Positions 16,301-25,923 are shown, counted from the first letter of the stretch. The stretch: 64,000 nucleotides of DNA from Magnetaquicoccus sp039908525 (GCA_039908525.1 JAMOAY010000004.1:62001-126000), one strand, 5' to 3'. Notes: generated by a model from the sequence alone, not told the origin. Made by a program: numbers and translations.

Positions 16301-18222
16301 GTGAATATCCCCCCTCTCTGCTGGAAGCGGTGGCCGCTTTGCCCCTGCAGCCCGGCGTGTACCGCTTTGTGGGGGAGAAGGAACGGGTGCTCTACGTCGG
16401 CAAGGCCAAATCCCTGAAAAAACGGGTGACCTCCTATTTTCACCACCGGGAGGGCCACACCCCCCGCATCCTGGCCATGCTCCAACTGGCCCGCAGCCTG
16501 GAAGTGGTCATCACCACAACAGAGAATGAAGCCTTGATCCTGGAGGCCAACCTGATCAAACGGTTTCGCCCCCCCTACAATGTCCTGCTCAAGGATGACA
16601 AGTCCCATCCCTATCTGCACCTCTCCACCCAGCACCCCTTCCCGCGTCTGGTGATGCTGCGCACACCACCCAGGCCCGCAGCGGTGGAGGGAGCTATACC
16701 TCCGACAGAGGCCACCGCCCAGGGGCGCTGGTTCGGCCCGTTTCCCTCGGTCAGTGCCGTGAGAGAAACACTGAAATGGCTGCAGGGCATGTTTCCGATT
16801 CGCGACTGCGAGGACAGTCAGTTCAATCAGCAGCAACGCCCCTGTCTGAACTACCAGATCAAACGGTGCAGCGGTCCCTGCTGTGACCGTATCACGCAGC
16901 AGCAATACGGCGTACTGGTACAGGATGTCTGTCTGTTTCTGGAGGGAAAATCCACCACCATGCTGACCCGGCTCAAGGAGTCCATGTGGCAGGCGGCCGA
17001 GCAGAGGGCCTTCGAGCAGGCGGCTCAACTGCGGGATCGCATCAAAGCCATCACCCTGATCCAGGATCAACGACGGGTCAATCTGGAGGAACAGAGCGAT
17101 CTGGATGTGGTGAGCATCGCCGAGGATGGCCTCGGCTGTTCCATACAGCTTTTTTGCGTCAGGAACGGCATCAATTGGGGGAACAGTTGTTTCTTCCCGG
17201 AAAACAGTGCCGGACTCAGCCCGGCGGAGGTGTTGGAAGCCTTTCTGGCCCAGTACCATGCGGCACGTTCGGCGCGCAGCGGGGCGCTTCCCCCTGCCGA
17301 GATCCTGGTCAATCGGGTGATTGCGCAACGGCACTGGCTGGTCTCTGCCTTGAGTGGCCTGCGCGGTGCTCCGGTGCGTCTCCACAAACCCACACAGGGG
17401 GAAAGAGTGCGTCTGCTCAACATGGCTACCCTCAACGCCGAGCAGGCCCTGCAGCGCCGCCATCAGAACCAGGCCACCTTTGACCGTCTGTTGCAGGAGC
17501 TTGCCACCCTGTTGGCACTGCCCCAACCCCCGCAACGCATCGAGGCCTACGACATCTCGCATCTGCAAGGCACCCATCCGGTAGGCTCTCTGATTGTTCT
17601 GGGTCCCCAGGGGTGGCAAAAGAGCAGCTACCGCCATTTCAATCTGCCCGACCCGGCATTGACAGACGACACCGCCCGCATGGCGGAGATGCTCCACCGG
17701 CGGCTTGCCCGCCTGTCCGCTCCTGCCCCCGCCAACCCGGCAGAGCGCACCTCTCCCGAACCACCATCCTGGCCGGATCTGATCCTCCTGGACGGAGGAC
17801 GGGGACAGCTTAACGCCGTCCTGGAGGTTGCGGCCAGACTGTCGATCCAGGACATGGCGTTCTGCGCCATCGCCAAAGGGGAGCAACGTGATGCAGGACA
17901 AGAACGGCTCTTCCTGCCCGGACTGTCGGAGCCCATTGTGTTGCCCAGTCACTCTCCGGTACTATTCTTGCTTCAGAGAATCCGTGATGAGGCGCATCGA
18001 TTTGCCATCGGCATGCACAGGGTGCAGAGAGGCCGGGAGCAGCTCCGCTCCGGGGTTGACCGGATCCCCGGTGTCGGTCCACACAGAAAACGCCTGTTGT
18101 TGCAGCGCTTCGGCTCGCTCAAAGCGCTGCGGGAAGCCGGCGTGGAAGAGTTGTTGACGGTGACCGGCGTGTCGGCAGCTCTGGCACAGCGGATTGTTCA
18201 ATTTTTTCAGGAAGAGTCCTGA
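16297..18222 (+). CDS. uvrC: UvrABC system protein C (excinuclease)
   Basis: 641 residues. In order: a GIY-YIG nuclease (GVY at 20-22, YVG at 33-35, 3' incision), a cysteine-rich stretch (CLNYQIKRCSGPCC), the UVR domain for UvrB binding (SMWQAAEQRAFEQAAQLRD), the RNase H-like 5'-incision domain (EAYDISHLQGTHPVGS, LILLDGGRGQLNA) and two helix-hairpin-helix motifs at the C-terminus (IPGVGPHRKRLLL). It makes both cuts in nucleotide excision repair. The ATG overlaps the lgt stop (ATGA); longer in-frame readings inside lgt are discarded. Confidence 0.96.
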   Translation: MSEYPPSLLEAVAALPLQPGVYRFVGEKERVLYVGKAKSLKKRVTSYFHHREGHTPRILAMLQLARSLEVVITTTENEALILEANLIKRFRPPYNVLLKDDKSHPYLHLSTQHPFPRLVMLRTPPRPAAVEGAIPPTEATAQGRWFGPFPSVSAVRETLKWLQGMFPIRDCEDSQFNQQQRPCLNYQIKRCSGPCCDRITQQQYGVLVQDVCLFLEGKSTTMLTRLKESMWQAAEQRAFEQAAQLRDRIKAITLIQDQRRVNLEEQSDLDVVSIAEDGLGCSIQLFCVRNGINWGNSCFFPENSAGLSPAEVLEAFLAQYHAARSARSGALPPAEILVNRVIAQRHWLVSALSGLRGAPVRLHKPTQGERVRLLNMATLNAEQALQRRHQNQATFDRLLQELATLLALPQPPQRIEAYDISHLQGTHPVGSLIVLGPQGWQKSSYRHFNLPDPALTDDTARMAEMLHRRLARLSAPAPANPAERTSPEPPSWPDLILLDGGRGQLNAVLEVAARLSIQDMAFCAIAKGEQRDAGQERLFLPGLSEPIVLPSHSPVLFLLQRIRDEAHRFAIGMHRVQRGREQLRSGVDRIPGVGPHRKRLLLQRFGSLKALREAGVEELLTVTGVSAALAQRIVQFFQEES

Positions 18223-18230
18223 GACACACC

Positions 18231-18779
18231 ATGGTTTGGAATCTGCCCAACACGCTGACCGCCACACGGATTGCCTTGATCCCGTTTTTTGTCGGCTTCT
18301 CCCATCTTCCCGACCGGTGGGGATACATCCTCTCTGCCCTCTTTTTCAGCCTGGCGGCGATCACCGATTGGGCGGATGGCTATGTGGCCCGTCGCCGTGG
18401 TCTGCTCACCCAGTTTGGCCGTTTTTTTGACCCTGTTGCCGACAAATTGCTGGTGATCTCTGCCCTCGTGCTGCTGGTCGCCAACAACCGTGCCCCGCTC
18501 CTCCTGGTCCTGGTCATCCTGGCCCGCGAGGTCACGGTGATGGCCCTGCGCGAACGCATGGCAGGCCTGGGACACCTTGTCCCCGTCTCCACGACAGGCA
18601 AATGGAAAACCGGTTTCCAGATGACCGCCATTATCATGCTGCTGGTGAACGAGGGACTGTGGGGCATACCATTCCAGATGACTGGTGAAATTTGCCTTTA
18701 TATATCAACATTTCTGACGCTTGTTTCCGGCTACCGCTACCTCCATGATGCCTGGCCAAAACTGCAAACCGGCGTGTAA
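18231..18779 (+). CDS. pgsA: CDP-diacylglycerol-glycerol-3-phosphate 3-phosphatidyltransferase
   Basis: 182-residue membrane enzyme of the CDP-alcohol phosphatidyltransferase family; it makes phosphatidylglycerol phosphate. The full catalytic motif D-G-x2-A-R-x8-G-x3-D-x3-D is visible (DGYVARRRGLLTQFGRFFDP, then VAD), with several hydrophobic helices. It starts 8 nt after uvrC, a very common uvrC-pgsA pairing. Its product is the lipid donor used by Lgt two genes upstream. Confidence 0.95.
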   Translation: MVWNLPNTLTATRIALIPFFVGFSHLPDRWGYILSALFFSLAAITDWADGYVARRRGLLTQFGRFFDPVADKLLVISALVLLVANNRAPLLLVLVILAREVTVMALRERMAGLGHLVPVSTTGKWKTGFQMTAIIMLLVNEGLWGIPFQMTGEICLYISTFLTLVSGYRYLHDAWPKLQTGV

Positions 18780-18802
18780 CCCCTGAAAATTTTCAAGAAC
18801 AG

Positions 18803-18831
18803 TTGACGGACTCATTTTTTTTTTTTAGCAT
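18803..18831 (+). promoter_or_regulatory. Predicted sigma-70 promoter for the tRNA array
   Basis: TTGACG, a 17-base spacer dominated by a run of T, then TAGCAT (four of six matches to the -10 consensus). The first tRNA starts about 69 nt after the -10 box. A 12-bp palindrome, TGAAAATTTTCA at 18784-18795, lies just upstream. This is a visual match, not a tested site. Confidence 0.45.
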
Positions 18832-18899
18832 GCTCCTCGTGTTGTCGGTCGGACGCACCGCCGGCTCAAGGCAGAGAGTGTCGTACAAAAGAGTTCGCT

Positions 18900-18974
<75 letters not shown>

Positions 18975-18985
18975 TCTTTTTACCC

Positions 18986-19063
18986 GGCCGGGTGGCGAAG
19001 TGGCCTAACGCGGAGGTCTGCAAAACCTTTATTTCGTGGGTTCAAATCCCACCCCGGCCTCCA
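18986..19063 (+). tRNA. tRNA-Cys (anticodon GCA)
   Basis: A 78-nt cloverleaf. The acceptor GGCCGGG pairs with CCCGGCC, the anticodon loop CTGCAAA gives anticodon GCA, the discriminator is T as expected for Cys, and CCA is encoded. It lies between the two identical tRNA-Gly genes, probably on one transcript. Confidence 0.96.
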
Positions 19064-19100
19064 TGCATACGCCCCAGCCGTCAGGCTGGCTGGTCGGACA

Positions 19101-19177
<77 letters not shown>

Positions 19178-19293
19178 CTTTTTGCAGTACGCATCACATT
19201 GCCCAAACGGTGTGGCCCGGCGTTGTGCCCGGCTTGCGGGTCGCGTGCCGCACATATTATTAAACAACATATTATTCATTTAAGGGAAATTTC

Positions 19294-19827
19294 ATGTTCT
19301 ATGCCGACGAACGGGTGGTCATCTTTATCGATGGCTCCAATCTGTATGCCGCCATTCGCTCCCTGGGGTTTGACTTCGACTACAAGAAACTGCTGACCTT
19401 CTTTCAGAACAAAAGCCGCCTGGTGCGAGCCTACTACTATACTGCTCTGGGGGATGATCAGGAATACTCCCCCATCCGTCCCCTGGTGGACTGGTTGGCC
19501 TACAACGGCTACACCGTCGTCACCAAACCCATCAAGGAGTATGTGGACCCGGCCACCGGCATCAAGCGGACCAAAGGCAACATGGACATTGAGATCGCCA
19601 TTGGCATGTTGCGCATGGCCCCCTACTACGATCATGCCGTGCTCTTTTCGGGTGATGGTGACTTTCGCAGCGTGGTGGAGGCGGTCCAGGATCTGGGCAA
19701 GCATGTCACGGTCATCAGCTCCCTCATGACCCAACCCCCGATGATCGCCGATGAGTTGCGCCGCCAGGCCGATGAGTTTATTGAGCTGGACTCCATCAAA
19801 AAGGAGTTGATCCGAAGCTCGATGTAG
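19294..19827 (+). CDS. NYN-domain (LabA/DUF88-like) putative ribonuclease
   Basis: 177 residues, a single NYN/PIN-like domain. The acidic metal site is visible as IDGSNLY (Asp near 12), KGNMDIEIAIGML (Asp near 99) and LFSGDGDF (Asp near 121-123). NYN proteins of this bacterial class are predicted Mg2+-dependent RNases; a well-studied relative, LabA, affects clock output in cyanobacteria. The gene starts in an AT-rich stretch after the tRNA array, with AAGGGAAA before the ATG. It is 17 nt upstream of fabD on the same strand. The cellular target is unknown. Confidence 0.85.
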   Translation: MFYADERVVIFIDGSNLYAAIRSLGFDFDYKKLLTFFQNKSRLVRAYYYTALGDDQEYSPIRPLVDWLAYNGYTVVTKPIKEYVDPATGIKRTKGNMDIEIAIGMLRMAPYYDHAVLFSGDGDFRSVVEAVQDLGKHVTVISSLMTQPPMIADELRRQADEFIELDSIKKELIRSSM

Positions 19828-19844
19828 TCCACGGAGCCGACAGG

Positions 19845-20786
19845 ATGAACAAAACCGCCTTTCTTTTCCCAGGTCAGGGTGCACAGACGGTGGGCATGGG
19901 CCGCAGCCTGGCCGCCTGCGATGAGACACTGGCACAGATGTTTGCCATGGCCGATGCCGTGGTCGGTTTCCCCTTGAGCACCCTGATGTGGCAGGGACCG
20001 GAGCAGCAGCTTACCCTGACCGAAAACACCCAACCCGCCCTGGTGATTACCGCCCTGGCAGCCTGCCAGCTGCTCACCTCCCGGACGGCCATCCATGCCG
20101 ATTTTGTCGCCGGTCATTCGCTGGGGGAGTATGCCGCCATCGCTGCGGCGGGTGGTTTGACGCCGGAGGATGCGGTGCGCCTGGTACGCCTGCGGGGTCA
20201 GGCCATGCAACAGGCGGTACCGCCTGGAGAAGGCGGCATGGCGGTCTTGTTGAATCTGCCCGCAGAGGCGGTCATCGAGCTCTGCCTCGAAGCCGCCACC
20301 ACCACCGCAGGCGTGTGCGTGGCCGCCAATTACAACACCCCCCAACAGATCGTCATTTCTGGACACAAACGGTCCGTGGAAAAGGCCGTGGAGCTGGCCA
20401 AGACAAGAGGTGCCCGGCGCTGCATGATGCTGGCGGTCTCCGCCCCTTTCCACTGCCCCCTGATGCAGCCGGCGGCCCAGGTGATGGCCGACGCCTTGCA
20501 GAAAACAACCCTGCACGATCTGCGCATTCCCCTCATCGCCAACATCACCGCCCAGGAGGTCACCCAGGCGGAGACCATCCGCCACTTGCTGGTCGAACAG
20601 GTAACCGGCAGCGTGCGCTGGGAGGCCTCCGTGCGCCGTCTGATCGCGCTGGGCGTCGACACCTTCATCGAATTGGGCAGCGGCTCGGTGCTGACAGGCA
20701 TGATCAAGCGCATCGATGAAACCGTGCGGGCCGTGGCCATCTGCGGACCAGAGGATATCGAAAAAACAACGGCCCTGTTTGCCTGA
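19845..20786 (+). CDS. fabD: Malonyl-CoA:ACP transacylase
   Basis: 313 residues. It has the typical start FLFPGQGAQTVGMG, the nucleophile elbow GHSLGEYAA (catalytic Ser near 92), NYNTPQQIVISG and the catalytic His in SAPFHCPLM. It loads malonate onto acyl carrier protein for fatty-acid synthesis. It is not in a plsX-fabH-fabD-fabG-acpP cluster here; its neighbours are the NYN protein and, farther on, plsC, a later step of phospholipid synthesis. Confidence 0.95.
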   Translation: MNKTAFLFPGQGAQTVGMGRSLAACDETLAQMFAMADAVVGFPLSTLMWQGPEQQLTLTENTQPALVITALAACQLLTSRTAIHADFVAGHSLGEYAAIAAAGGLTPEDAVRLVRLRGQAMQQAVPPGEGGMAVLLNLPAEAVIELCLEAATTTAGVCVAANYNTPQQIVISGHKRSVEKAVELAKTRGARRCMMLAVSAPFHCPLMQPAAQVMADALQKTTLHDLRIPLIANITAQEVTQAETIRHLLVEQVTGSVRWEASVRRLIALGVDTFIELGSGSVLTGMIKRIDETVRAVAICGPEDIEKTTALFA

Positions 20787-20898
20787 CGGCAATCGGCCCG
20801 CCGGGTGGTCAGCGCAAAAGAAGATCCTCCTCCTTGTGTATGGCATGATTGATGCTTGGATCCCGACAGGAACGTCACCCACTGATCGGAGATCGAAC

Positions 20899-21099
20899 AT
20901 GGAACCATTGCAAATCGTTGCCAACAGAGAAGGCTATCAAATTTTTGACTGCGACCAGGATCAACCGATCGTCACCGGAATTCGCAGTTTTCGCGGTGCG
21001 TGGGCGATCTATGAACGGCTGCTCAGCCTCAAGAAGGCGATCACCCGTTACGCCAACACCGTGGAACAGCCCCCTCTGGGTAATGCAACGGCGCGTTGA
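20899..21099 (+). CDS. Small hypothetical protein (66 residues)
   Basis: Not recognised. Translation from ATG 20899, with GGAG about eight bases upstream, gives a soluble, mixed-charge protein (ANREGYQIFDCDQDQPIVTG, then a helical RGAWAIYERLLSLKKAITRYA). It has no membrane span or signal peptide and one cysteine. A longer in-frame reading would overlap fabD and has no support. The stop is followed 11 nt later by three hairpins that could end transcription. Confidence 0.5.
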   Translation: MEPLQIVANREGYQIFDCDQDQPIVTGIRSFRGAWAIYERLLSLKKAITRYANTVEQPPLGNATAR

Positions 21100-21110
21100 A
21101 CTCAAAAAAA

Positions 21111-21179
21111 CAGGGGCTTCGCCCCTGACCCCACCAGGGGCTTTGCCCCTGGACCCTACCAGGGGGATAATCCCCCTGG
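21111..21179. repeat. Triple tandem palindromic hairpin repeat
   Basis: Three successive near-identical units of about 24 bases, each a perfect hairpin with a three-base loop: CAGGGGC-TTC-GCCCCTG (21111-21127), CCAGGGGC-TTT-GCCCCTGG (21134-21152) and CCAGGGGGA-TAA-TCCCCCTGG (21159-21179). They are joined by ACCC(C/T)ACC-type linkers. The third has compensated base changes, so the stem is kept while the sequence drifts. This resembles the dispersed intergenic palindromes of some GC-rich alphaproteobacteria and may also act as a terminator between the small gene and plsC. Confidence 0.85.
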
Positions 21180-21237
21180 ACCCGTAACGGTTTAAGAAAC
21201 CATTACCCGCCGACAACCCTCTGCCCTGTATGCCCCG

Positions 21238-21978
21238 ATGATCCTGCTGCGTTCCAGTTTGTTTTTTGTCTTGTTTGTCATCGGTATCGTCGCGTATGCC
21301 ACCTGGATCGTCGCCCTCTGGCCGATCACCAGTCTGGCGCAGAGACGACAGATGGCCTGTTCCTGGGCCCAGTTCAACCGCCGTCTGCTGGCAACCGTCT
21401 GCGGACTGCGCGAACGGATCATCGGTCTGGAGAATCTCCCTCCTCCCCCCTTCGTGCTCATGTGCAAGCACCAGTCCGCCTGGGAGACGGTCACACTGCA
21501 CGCCCTGTTTCCACCGTTTGTGCTGGTCTTGAAAAAGAGCCTGCTCTTCATCCCCTTCTTTGGCTGGGCACTGAAGGCCACCGGTCAGATCGCCATCCAT
21601 CGCAAACGCGAACTGGAAGCGTTGCGCATTCTGCAGGCCGAAGGCAAACGACACTGCGCCGAGGGAACCTGCATCCTGATCTTCCCGGAGGGCACCCGGG
21701 TGCCGGCAGGTACGGTGGGCCATTACAACGCCGGAGGAGTGGTGCTGGCCATGGCGGCCGGGGTGCCCATCGTGCCGGTGGCCCACAACGCGGGGAATTT
21801 CTGGGGGCGGCGTTCTTTCCTGAAAAAACCGGGTGAGATTCAACTGCGCATCGGCCAACCCATCGAGACCCGCGGCCTGGAGAAGAGCGCCCGCAAGGCG
21901 TTGCTGAGCCAGACCCAGACGGCCATCGAGAGCATGATGGCGGAGATGCAACCGAACAACCCCACCACCAGCCTATAA
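21238..21978 (+). CDS. plsC: 1-acyl-sn-glycerol-3-phosphate acyltransferase
   Basis: 246 residues with an N-terminal membrane span and an LPLAT domain. The acyltransferase motifs are KHQSAWET (the H-x4-D/E catalytic box, here with Glu), IAIHRKRE and FPEGTRVPAG, then VPIVPVAHN. It acylates lysophosphatidate to phosphatidate in phospholipid synthesis. It starts 58 nt after the hairpin repeat and its 3' end overlaps the convergent oxidoreductase gene by 6 nt. Confidence 0.9.
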   Translation: MILLRSSLFFVLFVIGIVAYATWIVALWPITSLAQRRQMACSWAQFNRRLLATVCGLRERIIGLENLPPPPFVLMCKHQSAWETVTLHALFPPFVLVLKKSLLFIPFFGWALKATGQIAIHRKRELEALRILQAEGKRHCAEGTCILIFPEGTRVPAGTVGHYNAGGVVLAMAAGVPIVPVAHNAGNFWGRRSFLKKPGEIQLRIGQPIETRGLEKSARKALLSQTQTAIESMMAEMQPNNPTTSL

Positions 21979-24900
21979 CAGTACCCTCTCCACCTCCGCC
22001 TGCAACAGCGCCGCACGCCAATCGGGCCCCAGAGTGCGCCTGGCCAACTCCACCACCAGATAGTGGGTGTCGATGGCATGTTCGTCACGCTGACGGGAGA
22101 GCCCCTGAAAGCAGGAGGGGCAGGAGGTGAACAGCTTGACCGGTGGCACGTCCACAGCCGGCAACTCCATGGCCTTGCGAAAACGCACCTGGGTGGCGAT
22201 ATCGGGGCGCGCCAGGGCGAACAGACCGGCCTCCCCGCAACAACGGTCGGTCAAACGGGCCTCTCCCCCCAACAGGGTCGAAACCACCTGCACAGGGGTG
22301 TACTGTTTCATCGGAGAGTGACAGGGGTCGTGGAAAAGCAGACTCTCTCCTTCCACCGCCGGCGCACGCACCCCCTTCTCCATCAGGTATTCATGAATAT
22401 CCAGCAGCCGGCAGCCGGGAAAAATCTGGTCAAAGGCATAGGTTTCCAGCTGCCCCAGACAGGTGCCGCAAGAGACCAGCACGGTTTTGATCTCCATGTC
22501 ACTCAGGGCATCGGCCATGCGATGGAACAACACCCGGTTGCGAACCGCCATCTGCCGCCCCACCGACTCCTCGCCGGAGGCCATTTGCGGAAAACCGCAA
22601 CAGAGATATCCCGGCGGAAGAACAGTCTGCACGCCCACGTGGCGCAGCATGGCCAGGGTTGCCAAGGCCACCTCACCGAACAACCGTTCGCACCCGCAAC
22701 CGGGAAAGTAAAATACCGTTTCCGCAGGAGAGTCCGCCACAGCACTGCGCACGACGGGGATGGCATCCGTCTCCTCCAACCCCAGAAAGTCCCGGGCGGT
22801 TTCCGCAACAAGGGGGACCGGCAGGGGCGCCATCAGCAGATGGGACACATGGGTCGATACGGCCGGTGGATCCATCGTCGCCTCCGGGATGCCAGAGGGA
22901 CGCAGACCGAAAAACCGCTGCCAGCGATAGCCCCAGCGCTGCATGGCGTAGCCCCAGTGCAGCAGGGTGCGACGGGCCACACGGATGATCCGGGCATCGG
23001 TGGTGGTCAGGAAGGCCATGGCCAACCGTTTACCCAGGTTGGTATCCCGCTTGCCCCGCGCCTTGAGCACCTCCCGCATCCGAATGGTCACCATGCCAAA
23101 ATCGATGTCCACCGGACAGGGGGTAAGGCAGCGGTGACACACGGTGCAATGATCCGCCAGATCCTGCAATTCAGCATACTGCTGCAGCCCCCACCCGGCC
23201 ACCGAACGGCTGACCCGACGGGTCTGTTCGTCGTACAGAAAGGCCTCGATGACCAACCCGGCGGCCAGAATTTTGTTGCGCGGTGAATAGAGCAGATTGG
23301 CCCGCGGCACATGGGTCGAACAGACCGACTTGCACTTGCCGCAGCGCAAACAGTGGCGAATGTCGTTGTTGAGTGCCTCCATGGCACTCTCCTTGAGGAT
23401 CAGCGCCTCTTTTTGCACCAGCCGCAACGATGGCGTGTAGGCATTTTCCAGCCCGGAACCGGGCAGCAGTTTGCCCCGGTTGAAATACCCTTCGGGATCC
23501 ACCTGCTCCTTGTAACGGGCAAAATCGGCGATGAGGGCCGGATCCAGAAAGCGGAATTTGGTCAGGCCGATGCCGTGTTCGCCGGAGATACACCCTCCCA
23601 GTTGCACAGCCAGGGCCATGATGCGCTCCACCATGCGGTCGGCTTCCTGCAACATTTCATAATCATTGGAGTTGACCGGAATATTGGTGTGCACGTTGCC
23701 GTCACCGGCGTGCATGTGCAGGGCCGCAAACAGACGGCTGGAACGCAGACTGCCATGGATGCTCTCCAGCTGGTTGCGCACCGGCGCCCAGAGCTCGCCT
23801 CCGAACAGATTGTTCAACGGCTGGGCCACCTCCTGCCGGTAGGAGATGCGCAGATCACGCCGCAACAACAGCTGGATCAACCTCTCACCCGGTCGGGCCA
23901 TGGCCCGTTCGGCCTCCTCCAACGGCAGCGCGGCCTCGGTCGCCGGGGAGTCCAGATGATCCAGCAGGCTTTGCCAACGGTGGTGCACCTTGTCCAACAG
24001 CTGCAGGGCGGCGCCCCTTTTGCCCAGCAGAATGGCCTCACCCTCCTGCTCGAAGGGGCCGAGCAGGCGGCCAGGCAACAGGTTCAAACACCCCTCCCCG
24101 GCCAGAAAACGGCGCGCTGCCTGCACGATGCGCAGCTTGTTGCCGATGGATTGCTCGATGTTCAGCCGTTCAATCCCTTCATTGTATTCGGCCAGGCGTT
24201 CCAGAGGAATGACCACATCCTCGTTGATTTTGAATGCATTGGTATGGGCGGCGATGGCGGCCGTGCGGGAGCGGTCGGACCAGAACTGGGCACGACCTTC
24301 TGCGGTGGTGGCGGTGAATCCTTCCCCGCCCCGGGCGTTGGCCAACTGGACCACATGCTGCGTGGCCGCCGTGACGGCTGCCAGATCGTCGCCAATCACA
24401 TCGGCCAGCAGCACCATGTTGGGTCTTTCACGCCGGGTGGCCTTGGCATTGTAGCCGATCGCCCGAACGTAGCGTTCATCCAGATGCTCCAGACCGGCAC
24501 AGCCCACCGCAGCGTGCCGGTCCAGGTACTCCTTGATCTCCACAATGGCCGGCACCGCCCGGCCAATATCCGGTCCAAAAAACTCCAGACAAACGGTGTG
24601 GGTCACACAGGGTATGGGGTGCAACAGAAAGACCGCTCCGGTGATCAGGCCGTCACACCCCTCTTTTTGTACCCCCGGCAGGCCCCCCAGAAATTTGTTG
24701 GTGACATCCTTGCCCAGACCCGGTTTGCGGATCTGGGCGGTGGGTATGGCCAACCGTTCCGGCTCGCCGATGCGGGTCTGGCCGTCGGCCTGGAAACGGG
24801 TGATCTGGAAATGGGCAACAGGCTGATCATGGATCTTGCCCAGATTGTGTTCCAGGCGTTGCACTTCCAGCCAGTGCACGGCCGCCTGCTGGCCTTTGGC

Positions 24901-25923
24901 AGGCACCACCATGCGCCAGGAGAGCAGATTGTCCAGGGTGGTACCCCACATCACCGCCTTTTTGCCACCGGCATTCATGGCGATGTTGCCACCGATGGTG
25001 GAGGCACTGTGGGAGGTGGGATCGACGGCGAACAGCTGGCCCGCCGCCTTGGCAGCCAGGGAGACCCGTTCGGTCACGGCCCCCGCTTCCACGTCGATGG
25101 CTGGCACCTCCTCCGCCACCCCCGGAACGCGCACACGCCGCACCGGCCCGATACGGTCCAGCCGTTCCAGATTGAACACCACGGTTTCCGAAAAAAGGGG
25201 GACGCCCGAACCGGTGTAGCCGGTCCCTCCGCCCCTGGGGATGATGGTCAGCCCCAGTTCCATGCAGGCAACCACCAGCGGGGCTACCTCTGCTTCGCTG
25301 GCCGGAGTCAGCACCAGGGTGGGGCAGGCCACGCGCCAGTCGGTGGCATCGGTCATCTGGGCAACCCGGGCCGTGATGCTGAAATCGATATGGTCCCGGC
25401 GGGTGATGCGTGACAACTTCAGAACAATACGCTCCCGCAGCCCTTTCAGCCCGCGAAACCCGGCGGCAAAAGAGCGCACCGCAGACTGGGCGGCCTCCAC
25501 CAGATGAAACACCAGGGGCTGGGTTTCTGGATTGGTGGCCCGACGGCGGATGCGTTCCAGGCGCTCTTCCATGGCCGCCAGCAGATCATCCAGGCGGCGG
25601 GGATCCTCCAGCAGATCCTCCTGCAGAAGAGGATTGCGGGAGAAGATCCACAGATCCCCCAGCACCTCAAACAACATGCGGGCGGAACGGCCCGTCTTGC
25701 GCCGCCCCCGCAACTGGTTCAGGATCTGCCAGCTCTGCCGTCCGAGAAAACGGATCACGATCTCCCGGTCGGAAAAAGAGGTGTAGTTGTAGGGAATCTC
25801 CCGGATATCCTGCCACCCCTCAGACGCATCGCCCGCAGAAAACCGTTGAACAGCCTCTCCCCCGGTCAGAGGTGCGCCCGCCAGCGAGGTTTCCGGGTTC
25901 ACGCCCGCCATTTGAGGCTGCAC
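21973..25923 (-). CDS. Giant FAD-linked oxidase/Fe-S oxidoreductase (DUF3683 type)
   Basis: 1316 residues. An N-terminal DUF3683-like region (about 35-180, EIPYNYTSFSDREIVIRFLG) is followed by a PCMH-type FAD domain (about 200-400, IIPRGGGTGYTGSGVPL), an FAD-oxidase C domain (about 600-810, HMHAGDGNVHTNIP), two 4Fe-4S motifs (CLRCGKCKSVCSTHVP and CTVCHRCLTPCPVD) and a C-terminal CCG pair (YFPGCGCERLFG to YLCCGFPQ; LVSCGTC, HDPCH, CCGEAG). This equals a D-lactate dehydrogenase/glycolate oxidase (GlcD plus GlcF) in one chain; the substrate is probably a 2-hydroxyacid, not certain. ATG 25911 is an alternative start. It overlaps the thioredoxin-fold gene by 25 nt. Confidence 0.88.
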   Translation of the reverse strand: MQPQMAGVNPETSLAGAPLTGGEAVQRFSAGDASEGWQDIREIPYNYTSFSDREIVIRFLGRQSWQILNQLRGRRKTGRSARMLFEVLGDLWIFSRNPLLQEDLLEDPRRLDDLLAAMEERLERIRRRATNPETQPLVFHLVEAAQSAVRSFAAGFRGLKGLRERIVLKLSRITRRDHIDFSITARVAQMTDATDWRVACPTLVLTPASEAEVAPLVVACMELGLTIIPRGGGTGYTGSGVPLFSETVVFNLERLDRIGPVRRVRVPGVAEEVPAIDVEAGAVTERVSLAAKAAGQLFAVDPTSHSASTIGGNIAMNAGGKKAVMWGTTLDNLLSWRMVVPAKGQQAAVHWLEVQRLEHNLGKIHDQPVAHFQITRFQADGQTRIGEPERLAIPTAQIRKPGLGKDVTNKFLGGLPGVQKEGCDGLITGAVFLLHPIPCVTHTVCLEFFGPDIGRAVPAIVEIKEYLDRHAAVGCAGLEHLDERYVRAIGYNAKATRRERPNMVLLADVIGDDLAAVTAATQHVVQLANARGGEGFTATTAEGRAQFWSDRSRTAAIAAHTNAFKINEDVVIPLERLAEYNEGIERLNIEQSIGNKLRIVQAARRFLAGEGCLNLLPGRLLGPFEQEGEAILLGKRGAALQLLDKVHHRWQSLLDHLDSPATEAALPLEEAERAMARPGERLIQLLLRRDLRISYRQEVAQPLNNLFGGELWAPVRNQLESIHGSLRSSRLFAALHMHAGDGNVHTNIPVNSNDYEMLQEADRMVERIMALAVQLGGCISGEHGIGLTKFRFLDPALIADFARYKEQVDPEGYFNRGKLLPGSGLENAYTPSLRLVQKEALILKESAMEALNNDIRHCLRCGKCKSVCSTHVPRANLLYSPRNKILAAGLVIEAFLYDEQTRRVSRSVAGWGLQQYAELQDLADHCTVCHRCLTPCPVDIDFGMVTIRMREVLKARGKRDTNLGKRLAMAFLTTTDARIIRVARRTLLHWGYAMQRWGYRWQRFFGLRPSGIPEATMDPPAVSTHVSHLLMAPLPVPLVAETARDFLGLEETDAIPVVRSAVADSPAETVFYFPGCGCERLFGEVALATLAMLRHVGVQTVLPPGYLCCGFPQMASGEESVGRQMAVRNRVLFHRMADALSDMEIKTVLVSCGTCLGQLETYAFDQIFPGCRLLDIHEYLMEKGVRAPAVEGESLLFHDPCHSPMKQYTPVQVVSTLLGGEARLTDRCCGEAGLFALARPDIATQVRFRKAMELPAVDVPPVKLFTSCPSCFQGLSRQRDEHAIDTHYLVVELARRTLGPDWRAALLQAEVERVLL

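Noticed and set aside
23311..25413. Long plus-strand frame inside the FAD/Fe-S oxidoreductase
   Set aside because: High GC at the third codon position leaves antisense frames open; the minus-strand protein shows FAD and Fe-S motifs and the plus frame shows none.
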